From NCBI RefSeq assembly GCF_008635795.1, contig NZ_VWRQ01000011.1:1-64000 (forward strand): a DNA stretch of 64,000 nucleotides. Direction: 5' to 3'. Origin of the DNA: Paenibacillus tepidiphilus. GTDB taxonomy: Bacteria; Bacillota; Bacilli; Paenibacillales; Paenibacillaceae. The notes under the pieces were generated by a model. The model saw only the letters and a program-made list of their open reading frames with translations. It was not told where the DNA came from and did not search any database. The position numbers and the translations under genes are program-made. This document shows, piece after piece, positions 38,783 to 46,645 of this stretch (within the stretch, counting starts at the first letter, position 1; every line of letters begins with the position of its first letter).

Positions 38783-39328
38783 ATGGCTAAGATCGACAGG
38801 AGAATACTTAAGTCGCAGCTTGCAATTAAGCAAGCATTAATGCAGTTAATGTCCGAAAAGAGCTTCGATGACATCACCATACAGGACATCTCCGACAAGG
38901 CCGATGTTCACCGCGCCACCATATATCTCCATTACCAGGACAAGTTTGATCTCTTGGATAAGCTCATTGAAGAGCATATCCAGGCTATGAGAGAGATTAG
39001 CGATTGGGCCTGTGAAATTGACTGGAGAACTGCAACCCAAGCTTATTTTGAATACTTCGAGCAAAATTACCTGTTCTTTTCCACCATGTTATCAAGCAAG
39101 GGAGCCCCTTCCTTCCGCAGTTTGTTCCTGCAGTTTATTATGGAGGAGTTCAATGAGGAGGTCGATCCATCCGAGGAGAGGAATCATGAATTAACGAAAG
39201 AGGTTATGCTGCCATTTATGGGGACGGCATATGTAGGCGTGGTCGAGTGGTGGATTATAAACGGAATGCCCTGCCCGCCCCCGGAAATGGCCAAACAAGT
39301 GGGGATTCTGTTGGAACGGATTGTGTAG
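38783..39328 (+). CDS. TetR/AcrR family regulator
   Basis: Regulator of 181 residues. Helix-turn-helix about 10-55: LAIKQALMQLMSEKSFDDIT, then IQDISDKADVHRATIYLHYQDK (recognition helix), then FDLLDKLIEEHI. The C-terminal part (EVMLPFMGTAYVGVVEWWI) resembles the TetR_C_33 group found in Firmicutes. It probably represses the divergent MFS/AKR-cupin unit and itself. Confidence 0.88.
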   Translation: MAKIDRRILKSQLAIKQALMQLMSEKSFDDITIQDISDKADVHRATIYLHYQDKFDLLDKLIEEHIQAMREISDWACEIDWRTATQAYFEYFEQNYLFFSTMLSSKGAPSFRSLFLQFIMEEFNEEVDPSEERNHELTKEVMLPFMGTAYVGVVEWWIINGMPCPPPEMAKQVGILLERIV

Positions 39329-39347
39329 GAGCCTTATATGGCAAAAT

Positions 39348-39402
39348 ACCGCTTATTGGTAAGCTGGGGTGGTGTCAAAGTACCCTGTTACCAACGAGCG
39401 GT
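39348..39402 (+). terminator. Terminator after tetR
   Basis: ACCGCTTATTGGTAA (39348-39362) pairs with TTACCAACGAGCGGT (39388-39402), 13 of 15 pairs, 25-base loop, followed by TTCTTTTG. Confidence 0.6.
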
Positions 39403-39431
39403 TTCTTTTGTTGAGCCAATATTTTATAGGA

Positions 39432-39725
39432 TTATATAGCTATGAGCCGCTTTACTTCTGCAATAAACACCTCGTCCACTTCTTCAACAGTATAAGGGAA
39501 AACTCCTTGTTTCGTATGCAAATACAATACGCCCTCTCCTTGACCATAGTCTTTAAAAGAGATGTCAAAGACATCCTCAATGGAGAACCGGCGGTAAGCG
39601 GAACGGATTTGAGTCGGATATAAACATAATAGCCGTCTTTGCTTGATGATTTCGAGTTTCTCGCCAGTCATGATTCGTTCGACTTTGTAGTACGGCTGAA
39701 CGGCGATCGTCCATTCATGAGTCAT
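39432..39725 (-). CDS. Hypothetical protein at the end of the mrp operon
   Basis: Not recognised. 97 residues, soluble. The pattern KLEIIKQRRLLCLYPTQIR...DVFDISFKDYGQGEGVLYLHTKQGVFPYTVEEVDEVFI is reminiscent of small bacterial PH-like domains (quoted here only as end points: KLEIIK at residue 23, VLYLHT near 66). The ATG overlaps the mrpG stop (ATGA), so it is translated with the antiporter. Such a gene is not part of the standard seven-gene Mrp set. Confidence 0.75.
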   Translation of the reverse strand: MTHEWTIAVQPYYKVERIMTGEKLEIIKQRRLLCLYPTQIRSAYRRFSIEDVFDISFKDYGQGEGVLYLHTKQGVFPYTVEEVDEVFIAEVKRLIAI

Positions 39726-40087
39726 GATTTATTGGCTGGGGATTGCTGCTTTTCCTCTGACAGGGACTTCAGATCATCCCGCACGCTTCCCTTCCATAGC
39801 GGAACACCCGAGCGGTAAGCGGCCCGGCCGTTTAAGTGACCCGCAACAGGAGACGTGATAAATACAAACAGGATGGCGAGCAGCAGCTTGACATTGACCG
39901 CCCCGTCTTTAAACAGGAAATACAGAAATCCTCCTCCCAGCAAACACAGCACACCGAAGGTCGCGCTTTTGGTGGCGGCATGTGAGCGCAGGTACACGTC
40001 GGGAAGCCGGATTAATCCAAAAGCGCTGATTCCGCAGAAGATCGCGCCGCATACCACCAGAATGGAGCTAATTAACTCACCTGTCAT
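39722..40087 (-). CDS. mrpG: Mrp Na+/H+ antiporter subunit G
   Basis: Small membrane subunit, 121 residues, three helices: ISSILVVCGAIFCGISAFGL, RLPDVYLRSHAATKSATFG (family signature) and LLLAILFVFITSPVAGHLNGRAAY. The frame opens at 40126, but GGAGGAG six bases before the ATG at 40087 and the overlap with mrpF fix the start (MTGELIS). Confidence 0.93.
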   Translation of the reverse strand: MTGELISSILVVCGAIFCGISAFGLIRLPDVYLRSHAATKSATFGVLCLLGGGFLYFLFKDGAVNVKLLLAILFVFITSPVAGHLNGRAAYRSGVPLWKGSVRDDLKSLSEEKQQSPANKS

Positions 40088-40370
40088 TTGCGTCTCCTCC
40101 TTCCTCCATAATAACGCCCCGTTCAATGTATCTGGCCAATGCGGTTGTTCCGATAAACGTCAGAATGCCGATGACGAGAATGACCTCCAGAAAATCACGG
40201 GTATCCAGCAGCATACTGATAACGGTGATTATAGCGAGTACATGGATGCCTATGGTATCCAGTGCCGCTACCCGGTCTGACCGGGTCGGCCCTTTCAGCA
40301 GACGGAACAGGCAAGCCAGCATCGCCAGACCCAGGATGATAAGTGAAGTCGTTAACAGCACTGCAACCAT
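40077..40370 (-). CDS. mrpF: Mrp Na+/H+ antiporter subunit F
   Basis: 97 residues, three helices. FRLLKGPTRSDRVAALDTIG is the hallmark of MrpF/MnhF. Overlaps mrpG by 11 bases and touches mrpE by one base. Confidence 0.94.
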   Translation of the reverse strand: MVAVLLTTSLIILGLAMLACLFRLLKGPTRSDRVAALDTIGIHVLAIITVISMLLDTRDFLEVILVIGILTFIGTTALARYIERGVIMEEGGDANDR

Positions 40371-40852
40371 TAGCGGGTCACCTCCACGATCGCTTGTTCA
40401 AAGGTGCCGCGGATCTGCGCAACGAGCGCTTCAGCATCTTTAATATCAATGGCATGGATGTATAACGTCTTTCTGTCAGGGGAAACATCGAGCGTTAACG
40501 TTCCCGGCGTGAGACATATCAGACAAGACAGCAGGGTGACCTCCCATGCCGAAGCTAAAGTTGTCTCGTATGCAAATATTCCGGGTTTAATGGCCAGCTT
40601 TGGACGAAGAATATGCGCTATGACTACAAAGTTCGAAATGGTTAGCTCACGGATAAAGATCAGCAGCAGCTTCAGGATAGCCCATAGGCGTCTCAGGTAA
40701 AACGGCTTTTTCTGCGGTCTGGTTCTTCGGAAGAATATTAATATAGCAACCCCGAGCAGATATCCTACAATAAAGCTTGAGACGGAATCATTGTTGTTCA
40801 TCGCCATCCATAGAAAGGCAATCAGCAGGTTGAACAGAAATTGTAAGGCCAT
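40370..40852 (-). CDS. mrpE: Mrp Na+/H+ antiporter subunit E
   Basis: 160 residues with two to three N-terminal helices (FLFNLLIAFLWMAMNN, FIVGYLLGVAILIFF). A cytoplasmic tail follows with CLICLTPGTLTLDVSPDRKT, the MrpE/MnhE signature, and LYIHAID. It lies between mrpD (five-base gap) and mrpF. Confidence 0.93.
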   Translation of the reverse strand: MALQFLFNLLIAFLWMAMNNNDSVSSFIVGYLLGVAILIFFRRTRPQKKPFYLRRLWAILKLLLIFIRELTISNFVVIAHILRPKLAIKPGIFAYETTLASAWEVTLLSCLICLTPGTLTLDVSPDRKTLYIHAIDIKDAEALVAQIRGTFEQAIVEVTR

Positions 40853-40857
40853 CTCCT

Positions 40858-42333
40858 CTACTCCTTCATTATGGCTTGGATATAAATATCAGGTGTGGCC
40901 AGGACCTCGCCTGCCTGTGCTACATAGTCATATACATAATCGGCTCCGATTCCCATAGCGATTACAAGTATAACCAGTACGGCAGCGACAGCTGTAGCTC
41001 CTCTCAGGTTCACTTTAGGCAGCTCTGTCTCCGGTTCATTCCCCCAGAAGGCAAGCCGAAACACCTTGATCAGGGAATACAGCACCATTAAGCTTGAGCC
41101 CAAGGCAATAAGGGACAATGTCAGCATACCCGCATCGAGCGCTCCCCGAATGATCAGAACCTTGCCTGCAAAACCGCTGAGCGGCGGTATGCCCACCAAA
41201 GCAAGCGTCAGAATAAAGAACATCCAGCCAATGAGCGGGTATTTTTTAATGAGGCCTCCCATGCCGGATAGCCTTTCTGTTCCGGCAGCGGATATGATGA
41301 TCCCGCCGAGAATAAACATAAGCCCCTTAGCCAGCATATCGTGCAGCAGATAAAAGACTGCCCCGTTCAGTGCATTCTCAGTGCCTGCAGCAAGTCCAAA
41401 AGCGACAAAGCCTACACTGATGATCACATTATAATTAAGGATGCGCGGGAGATCCTTATAGGCTACGGCCCCCAGGCTGCCTAAAATCATAGTTACTGCA
41501 GCCAACCAGGCGATCAGAGTATGAGTTAGCCCCGGATCGTTAACAAACATCAGCGTGAAGGTCCGGATAATTGCATAAAGCCCCACTTTGGTAAGCAGTG
41601 CCCCGAACAACGCTCTTACCGCCGGCGGCGGAGCACTGTAGGACCCAGGGAGCCAGAAGAACAGAAACAGTCCGGCCTTCAAGGCAAATACAATCAGGAA
41701 TAATACGGCAATTACATTCAGCACACCGCCTTGTCCGGATTCGGCAATACGCTGGGACAGATGCGCCATATTAAGCGTTCCTACTGCAGCATAGAGATAA
41801 GCGACAGCTGCTACAAACAACGTTGAGGACACGATGTTGATCAATAAATACTTGGGTGTTTCCCGCAGCTGTAGCTTTGTCCCGCCCAGTGAAATCAGAG
41901 CATATGAGGAAATCAGCATGACTTCAAAGAAAACAAATAAATTGAAGATATCTCCCGTCAGAAAGGAACCGGTAACCCCGACCATCAGAAACTGAAAGAA
42001 AGGATAGTAATAAAACCGTTCCCGCTTCTCCTCAATGCTCTGGAAAGAATACAGAAGAACCGCAAAGCTGACGACAGCAGTCATCATAACCAGTAAAGCG
42101 GCAAACATATCCCCTACAAATACTATTCCGTAAGGAGCAGCCCAGCCTCCCATCTCCAAGGTTAGAATGCCCTCTTTGTGAACACGGGAAACGAGCAATA
42201 TAGCAGTAATCATATTCAGCAGTCCGCTGACCGTACTGATTCCACGCTGAAGGCGGATCTTTTCTTTGAAGAAAAACAGGATCACAGCCGTGCATAATGG
42301 AATCAGGACAGGCAGCACCAGAACATTGCTCAT
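40858..42333 (-). CDS. mrpD: Mrp Na+/H+ antiporter subunit D
   Basis: Proton-channel subunit homologous to complex I NuoN/M, 491 residues, about fourteen helices. The key membrane residues are present: FFEVMLISSYALIS (conserved Glu of helix 5) and Lys in FALKAGLFLFFWLPGSYSAPPP (helix 7), with YNVIISVGFVAFGLA and LLHDMLAKGLMFILGG. Overlaps mrpC by four bases. Confidence 0.95.
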   Translation of the reverse strand: MSNVLVLPVLIPLCTAVILFFFKEKIRLQRGISTVSGLLNMITAILLVSRVHKEGILTLEMGGWAAPYGIVFVGDMFAALLVMMTAVVSFAVLLYSFQSIEEKRERFYYYPFFQFLMVGVTGSFLTGDIFNLFVFFEVMLISSYALISLGGTKLQLRETPKYLLINIVSSTLFVAAVAYLYAAVGTLNMAHLSQRIAESGQGGVLNVIAVLFLIVFALKAGLFLFFWLPGSYSAPPPAVRALFGALLTKVGLYAIIRTFTLMFVNDPGLTHTLIAWLAAVTMILGSLGAVAYKDLPRILNYNVIISVGFVAFGLAAGTENALNGAVFYLLHDMLAKGLMFILGGIIISAAGTERLSGMGGLIKKYPLIGWMFFILTLALVGIPPLSGFAGKVLIIRGALDAGMLTLSLIALGSSLMVLYSLIKVFRLAFWGNEPETELPKVNLRGATAVAAVLVILVIAMGIGADYVYDYVAQAGEVLATPDIYIQAIMKE

Positions 42334-42662
42334 TCTTTGACCTCCTTGATGCTGTCAATCTCGTCCGTACCTAACCCCTGATAAGAACGGTAAGCCAGTA
42401 CAAAATAAAAAGCGGTAACGCCAAAGCTGATGACGATGGAGGTTAGGATCAGAGCCTGAGGCAGAGGGTCGACATAGGAATCCGCATCGCCGAGAACAGG
42501 AGCGGCCCCCTGCTTGAGTCCGGCCATGGTCAGGAGCAGCAGATGAACGCCGTGCGTCAGCAAAGAGGTTCCCAGTATAATCCGCAGCAGGACCTTTGAC
42601 AGAATCAGATAAACCCCTATCGTAAATAAAATGCCTATGGCCAGCGCCATTACGAGTTCCAT
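42330..42662 (-). CDS. mrpC: Mrp Na+/H+ antiporter subunit C
   Basis: NuoK-like subunit, 110 residues, three helices. ILGTSLLTHGVHLLLLTMAG and DPLPQALILTSIVISFGVTA are the conserved segments. Overlaps mrpAB by 13 bases. Confidence 0.95.
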   Translation of the reverse strand: MELVMALAIGILFTIGVYLILSKVLLRIILGTSLLTHGVHLLLLTMAGLKQGAAPVLGDADSYVDPLPQALILTSIVISFGVTAFYFVLAYRSYQGLGTDEIDSIKEVKE

Positions 42663-45517
42663 TGCTTATCCTCTCCGATCGTTAAAATAATGTTCATGGT
42701 TACACCTACTACAGCCAGATAGACCCCCAGGTCAAATAATACGGCCGTTGCCAGCTCGGTGTCCCCAAGGATAGGCAGGTGGAAATGGCCGAAGGCATGG
42801 CTCAGGAATGGAGCGCCAAAGAGGAATGAGCCAGAAGCCGTCAGTATAGCGATCAAGAGCCCGACCGCAGTCAGCAGCCGATAATTCACCCGTACCGCCT
42901 GCCGGATCTGATCCATGCCAAAAGCGATGGCCATCAGCACCAGTGCGGCAGAGGTCATCAAGGCCCCGATAAAGCCTCCCCCAGGATTGTTATGCCCCGC
43001 AAAGAACAGGTACAGTGAAAAGATCACAATAATGACTACAATCGCCCTCGACATCGTCTGCAGAATGACGTCATTGCTGCGCACCGGCAAGGCTGCACGC
43101 AGTTTCCCCGGCTTCGGTGTTTGCTGCGCATCTCCCTCCAGCTTTAATTTGATCAGAGCGAAGATGGACAGTGAGGCGATGCCGAGCACCATAATCTCGA
43201 ACAGGGTATCGAATCCGCGGAAGTCCACCAGGATGACATTGACTACATTCTTTCCTCCGGCCAGGTTATAGCTTTCTTTCAGGAAAAACTCGGATATGGG
43301 CTCAAATGGACTGCTGCCTATCGCTGCCAGCGCGATTAAGGTCATTGTAACGCCAACGCCCAGGGCTATAACCAGATTGGGCAGCTTGAAGCGCAGCGTC
43401 TCCTTCTGCTGCTTCAGCTTCGGCAGGTACCGGAAGCAAAGCAGGAACAGAATGACCGATACGGTCTCGATGATCATTTGTGTCAGTGCAAGGTCCGGCG
43501 CCCGGAATAGAACGAATAGCAGCGTTACCATGTACCCCACACAGCCGGTGAACAGGATGGCGTTGACACGGGACTTGGCGAACGGAATCCCGAAAGCCGC
43601 CAGCAGCATGACTAATACTACAGCCACCTCGTATATGGACAGCGGAGCATACTGCTCCATGCCAAAGCTTATACCGGGTTCCCGTACCAGAACGGTAAGC
43701 AGCGCAATGACAAAGAAACTGAAAATATACATCAGGTAATGGCGGTTCGAGCCGGTCATATACGCATTGGTCAGACGTCCCGACCCCCGCTCAAGCAGCT
43801 GAAGAGAAGCGTCGTATACGCGGTTGAGAGTATTGGTCCCCTTTGCTTCCCGGTCCAGCAGCCGCAGCCGGGTATAGGTTCTGTAAAGAAGGATGCCCAC
43901 TGCTATAACACCGAGTGTCATAAAGATCTCGGCCGTCCAGCCATGCCAGAAATGAATCGAAACCTCGAAGGTTTCTCCGGGCGCAAGCATTCCTTTATGA
44001 ACGGAGGCCATAGCCGGTTCAATCAGCGCCCTAGACACAAGCTCAGGGAAGAAGGCAAACACAACAGCCAGCGATATTAATAATACCGGCGGCAATAAAA
44101 GTCCCAGCGGCGCTTCATGCGGTGCTTTATCCAGCTTATCCTGCTTGAGCTTGCCGCCGAAGGCCTTGAAGACGAGAATCATGCTGTATACAAAGGTGAA
44201 TACACTGGCAATCCAGGCAATGACCGGAAAGAGACTCAGCCAGAAGCTTGAGTTCAAGAGGTCAAACTCCCTGATATTGAGCACGGAAGTGAAGAACATT
44301 TCTTTACTCAGAAAACCGCTGAAGGGCGGCAACCCCGCCATCGAGAAAGCCCCGATTGACGCAATGGTGAAAGTAACCGGCATCACCGTCATGAGTCCAC
44401 CCAGATTGCGGAGATCCCGGGTTCCGGTCTCATGGTCAATAATGCCGACCACCATAAACAGGCTGCCCTTAAAAACGGCATGGTTGATCAGATGAAAGAG
44501 CGCTGCCGTAGTAGCCATGGCGTAGAATATGGCGTCTTCTTTACCACTGAAAAAGGCGGATGCTGACCCTAGCCCCAGCAAGGACATAATTAAGCCGAGT
44601 TGGCTGATGGTCGAGTAGGCCAGCAGGGCCTTAAGATCGGTTTGCCGGATCGCTTTAAAGGAACCGTAAATCAGCGTGACCAGACCAGTGGCAGAAACCA
44701 GCCAGAACCAGCCGGCCTGACCGGCAAATACCGGGGTCAATCGGGCAACCAGATATATCCCCGCCTTCACCATGGTTGCCGAATGAAGATAGGCACTTAC
44801 CGGAGTCGGGGCTTCCATAGCATCAGGCAGCCAGATATGAAACGGAAACTGGGCTGATTTCGTAAATGCACCCAGCAGAATCAGCAGCATAGCCGGAATA
44901 AACATCGAATGCTCTGTTAAAGCTCCCACCTGAGGAATAATTTCGCGGATGCTGTATGATCCGGTCATTAAATATAGCATATTGAAGCCGGCAAACATCG
45001 CCAGACCGCCGAAGACGGTAATCAGCATGGATTTCAGGGCTCCGTAACGGGATCTCTCCCGCCCATACCAGAATGCTATGAGCAGGAAAGACGAAATGCT
45101 CGTAAGCTCCCAGAAGCCGTACAGCACCATCAGGTTATCCGAGAGGACGACGCCCAGCATCGCTCCCATGAACATGAGCAGATAGATATAGAATTGGTGA
45201 ATCCCTTCGGTATGCTTATCCAGATAATGAATAGAATATAGCACAACAAGCGCACCCATCCCGGTAATCAACAGAACAAACAGCAGACTCAGTCCGTCCA
45301 ATACCAGGGTAATGTCAATTCCCAGCTTCGGCATCCAGGCAATAGTGGATACTATGCTATCTTCCGTCCGGACCGTATGAATCTCCGTCAGGAAATACAC
45401 GAAGAGGGCCGCCGGAAGCGGTAGAACAACCCACCCCGGATGAACAAGCTTAGTTCGTTTGATGAGCAGTATGATTATTGATAGTAAAAACGGAAGCAAA
45501 ACAGCTGTATGCAGCAA
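42650..45517 (-). CDS. mrpA: Fused Mrp Na+/H+ antiporter subunits A and B
   Basis: 955 residues. About 1-770 are MrpA, homologous to complex I NuoL: FWELTSISSFLLIAFWYG (helix-5 Glu), SAQFPFHIWLPDAMEAPTPVSAYLHSATMVKAG (key Lys, only its parts quoted: FPFHIWLPDAM and HSATMVKAG), HLINHAVFKGSLFMVVG. The C-terminal MrpA extension contains RAPDLALTQMIIETVSVILF. About 800-955 form a full MrpB domain (LYLFFAGHNNPGGGFIGAL, VLFDLGVYLAVVG). In Bacillus mrpA and mrpB are separate genes; fusion is known in other phyla. The start is TTG with a GAGGGGGG site nine bases upstream. Confidence 0.93.
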   Translation of the reverse strand: MLHTAVLLPFLLSIIILLIKRTKLVHPGWVVLPLPAALFVYFLTEIHTVRTEDSIVSTIAWMPKLGIDITLVLDGLSLLFVLLITGMGALVVLYSIHYLDKHTEGIHQFYIYLLMFMGAMLGVVLSDNLMVLYGFWELTSISSFLLIAFWYGRERSRYGALKSMLITVFGGLAMFAGFNMLYLMTGSYSIREIIPQVGALTEHSMFIPAMLLILLGAFTKSAQFPFHIWLPDAMEAPTPVSAYLHSATMVKAGIYLVARLTPVFAGQAGWFWLVSATGLVTLIYGSFKAIRQTDLKALLAYSTISQLGLIMSLLGLGSASAFFSGKEDAIFYAMATTAALFHLINHAVFKGSLFMVVGIIDHETGTRDLRNLGGLMTVMPVTFTIASIGAFSMAGLPPFSGFLSKEMFFTSVLNIREFDLLNSSFWLSLFPVIAWIASVFTFVYSMILVFKAFGGKLKQDKLDKAPHEAPLGLLLPPVLLISLAVVFAFFPELVSRALIEPAMASVHKGMLAPGETFEVSIHFWHGWTAEIFMTLGVIAVGILLYRTYTRLRLLDREAKGTNTLNRVYDASLQLLERGSGRLTNAYMTGSNRHYLMYIFSFFVIALLTVLVREPGISFGMEQYAPLSIYEVAVVLVMLLAAFGIPFAKSRVNAILFTGCVGYMVTLLFVLFRAPDLALTQMIIETVSVILFLLCFRYLPKLKQQKETLRFKLPNLVIALGVGVTMTLIALAAIGSSPFEPISEFFLKESYNLAGGKNVVNVILVDFRGFDTLFEIMVLGIASLSIFALIKLKLEGDAQQTPKPGKLRAALPVRSNDVILQTMSRAIVVIIVIFSLYLFFAGHNNPGGGFIGALMTSAALVLMAIAFGMDQIRQAVRVNYRLLTAVGLLIAILTASGSFLFGAPFLSHAFGHFHLPILGDTELATAVLFDLGVYLAVVGVTMNIILTIGEDKQWNS

Positions 45518-45550
45518 AGCTTAGTCCCCCCTCTATTCTGATCTGTGTAT

Positions 45551-46183
45551 TTAAACGGGCTTTACCCATTCATTCTGAACAATCCTTAAGTATTGTGCTT
45601 CACCGTTCTTTACCAGCTTAAATAAGCCAGTGTTAAAATCCGTGTCCAGCTCGCGGTAGAATACGCCTTTGATCGTTTCGCTGCCGGCAGCCTCCTCTGC
45701 GAGAATGTAACGCCCGCCCTCTTTGACCAGATATGCAGTGGAGCCTTGCTCATGGGTTTGCTCCAGCATTTCCGGATACCGCTGGACTGCTACGATATGC
45801 AGATCAATTGTTCCTGCCTGTTCCATTAAATCATTGATGAAATTACCCTTGGTGATTTCCTGCCAAAGAGTCCGGATTGATTGTCCGAGTACAATCTGAG
45901 TAACCCCGTTCTCTTTGGCAGCTTCGACAATAATATCCACAGTCTTTCTTCCGTTACATTTACGTATTAAAAACTGTCCTCCCGCTTCCTTCGTCTGGTT
46001 CTCCCACGCGGAAAGGTAATGCTGCTTTTGCATGTTATATTCATTGTCTCCAATTGCATCTACCGTAAGTACAATCAGCGGAGCCTGTAGTCGTCTTGCG
46101 AGCTCCCCTCCCCGGTGAATCAGCCGCTGTCCATGGGGACCGTAGTGTACACATACCATGATACCCTCTGCGCGTGTTTCCAT
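45551..46183 (-). CDS. KdpD-like universal stress protein domain
   Basis: Soluble protein of 210 residues. The first 130 resemble the USP domain of KdpD: MVCVHYGPHGQRLIHRGGEL, LQAPLIVLTVD, and the nucleotide-binding TQIVLGQSIRTLWQEITKGN. No kinase or membrane part follows; the last 70 residues (QGSTAYLVKEGGRYILAEEA) are not recognised. KdpD USP domains bind c-di-AMP or other ligands in some species. It is the first gene of the mrp operon (34 bases before mrpAB), so a role in sensing ionic stress and tuning the antiporter is plausible. AAGGAGG is seven bases before the ATG. Confidence 0.82.
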   Translation of the reverse strand: METRAEGIMVCVHYGPHGQRLIHRGGELARRLQAPLIVLTVDAIGDNEYNMQKQHYLSAWENQTKEAGGQFLIRKCNGRKTVDIIVEAAKENGVTQIVLGQSIRTLWQEITKGNFINDLMEQAGTIDLHIVAVQRYPEMLEQTHEQGSTAYLVKEGGRYILAEEAAGSETIKGVFYRELDTDFNTGLFKLVKNGEAQYLRIVQNEWVKPV

Positions 46184-46232
46184 TTAGAAGCCTCCTTGAA
46201 AGTTAAATTATTCCATTAAAAAACAATAAAAA

Positions 46233-46253
46233 GAGCCTGCTGTTGGCAGGCTC
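46233..46253 (-). terminator. Leader terminator before the usp-mrp operon
   Basis: GAGCCTGC/GCAGGCTC eight-bp stem, five-base loop; on the minus strand it is followed by TTTTTATTGTTTTTT. It lies 50 bases upstream of the first gene of the operon and downstream of that operon's own promoter, so it is placed as an attenuator rather than as the end of another gene. Confidence 0.7.
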
Positions 46254-46283
46254 CTCCGGTTTGGTGCGTATACAATTAGTGAC

Positions 46284-46312
46284 ATTATATAGTCAACCGT
46301 AAAGAAAGTAAA
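46284..46312 (-). promoter_or_regulatory. Promoter of the usp-mrp operon
   Basis: Minus strand TTTACT (46312-46307) and TATAAT (46289-46284), spacer 17. An alternative -35/-10 pair in the same place is TTGACT and TATACG. Transcription should begin near 46277, about 24 bases before the leader hairpin. Confidence 0.6.
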
Positions 46313-46376
46313 GCGATCTGCTTGGGTATAGTCTGAAAATGATTAGAGGAGCCTGTTGTAAAAGGAGGTGTCTCCC

Positions 46377-46610
46377 GTGTTCGTACAAAGATACAAAATA
46401 ATGATCTGTGCTGCTTTGTTCGTTCTAATGTTAATGCTGGGGTGGGGTCTGGAGCAAGCGATGGTCTCTTCCCCTGTAAAGATTTCCCGGGCTCAGGTCC
46501 CGGGCGAAGAAAATGAACTATATATGGAAGGTGGTTACACGGAAATTCAGTTCCTTACAGAACCTTTTCTGCCCCGGCAATACGCAAGAATCCGCAGAAT
46601 GGCGGATTAG
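46377..46610 (+). CDS. Small single-span membrane protein
   Basis: Not recognised. 77 residues with one hydrophobic segment near the N-terminus (MICAALFVLMLMLGWGLEQAMV) and a polar tail ending PRQYARIRRMAD. AAAGGAGG eight bases before the GTG at 46377 supports translation; an in-frame GTG at 46368 lies inside that site. It lies alone on the plus strand, divergent from the mrp operon and convergent with the BCCT gene. Confidence 0.65.
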   Translation: MFVQRYKIMICAALFVLMLMLGWGLEQAMVSSPVKISRAQVPGEENELYMEGGYTEIQFLTEPFLPRQYARIRRMAD

Positions 46611-46645
46611 AGAATACCCGCAAGTCAAAAAGCCTGCCCCCGCCC

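Noticed and set aside
46184-46283. Known riboswitch (c-di-AMP, Na+, fluoride) in the usp-mrp leader
   Set aside because: Only about 24 bases separate the predicted start from the terminator hairpin; no aptamer I can recall fits. Left as an attenuator of unknown trigger.
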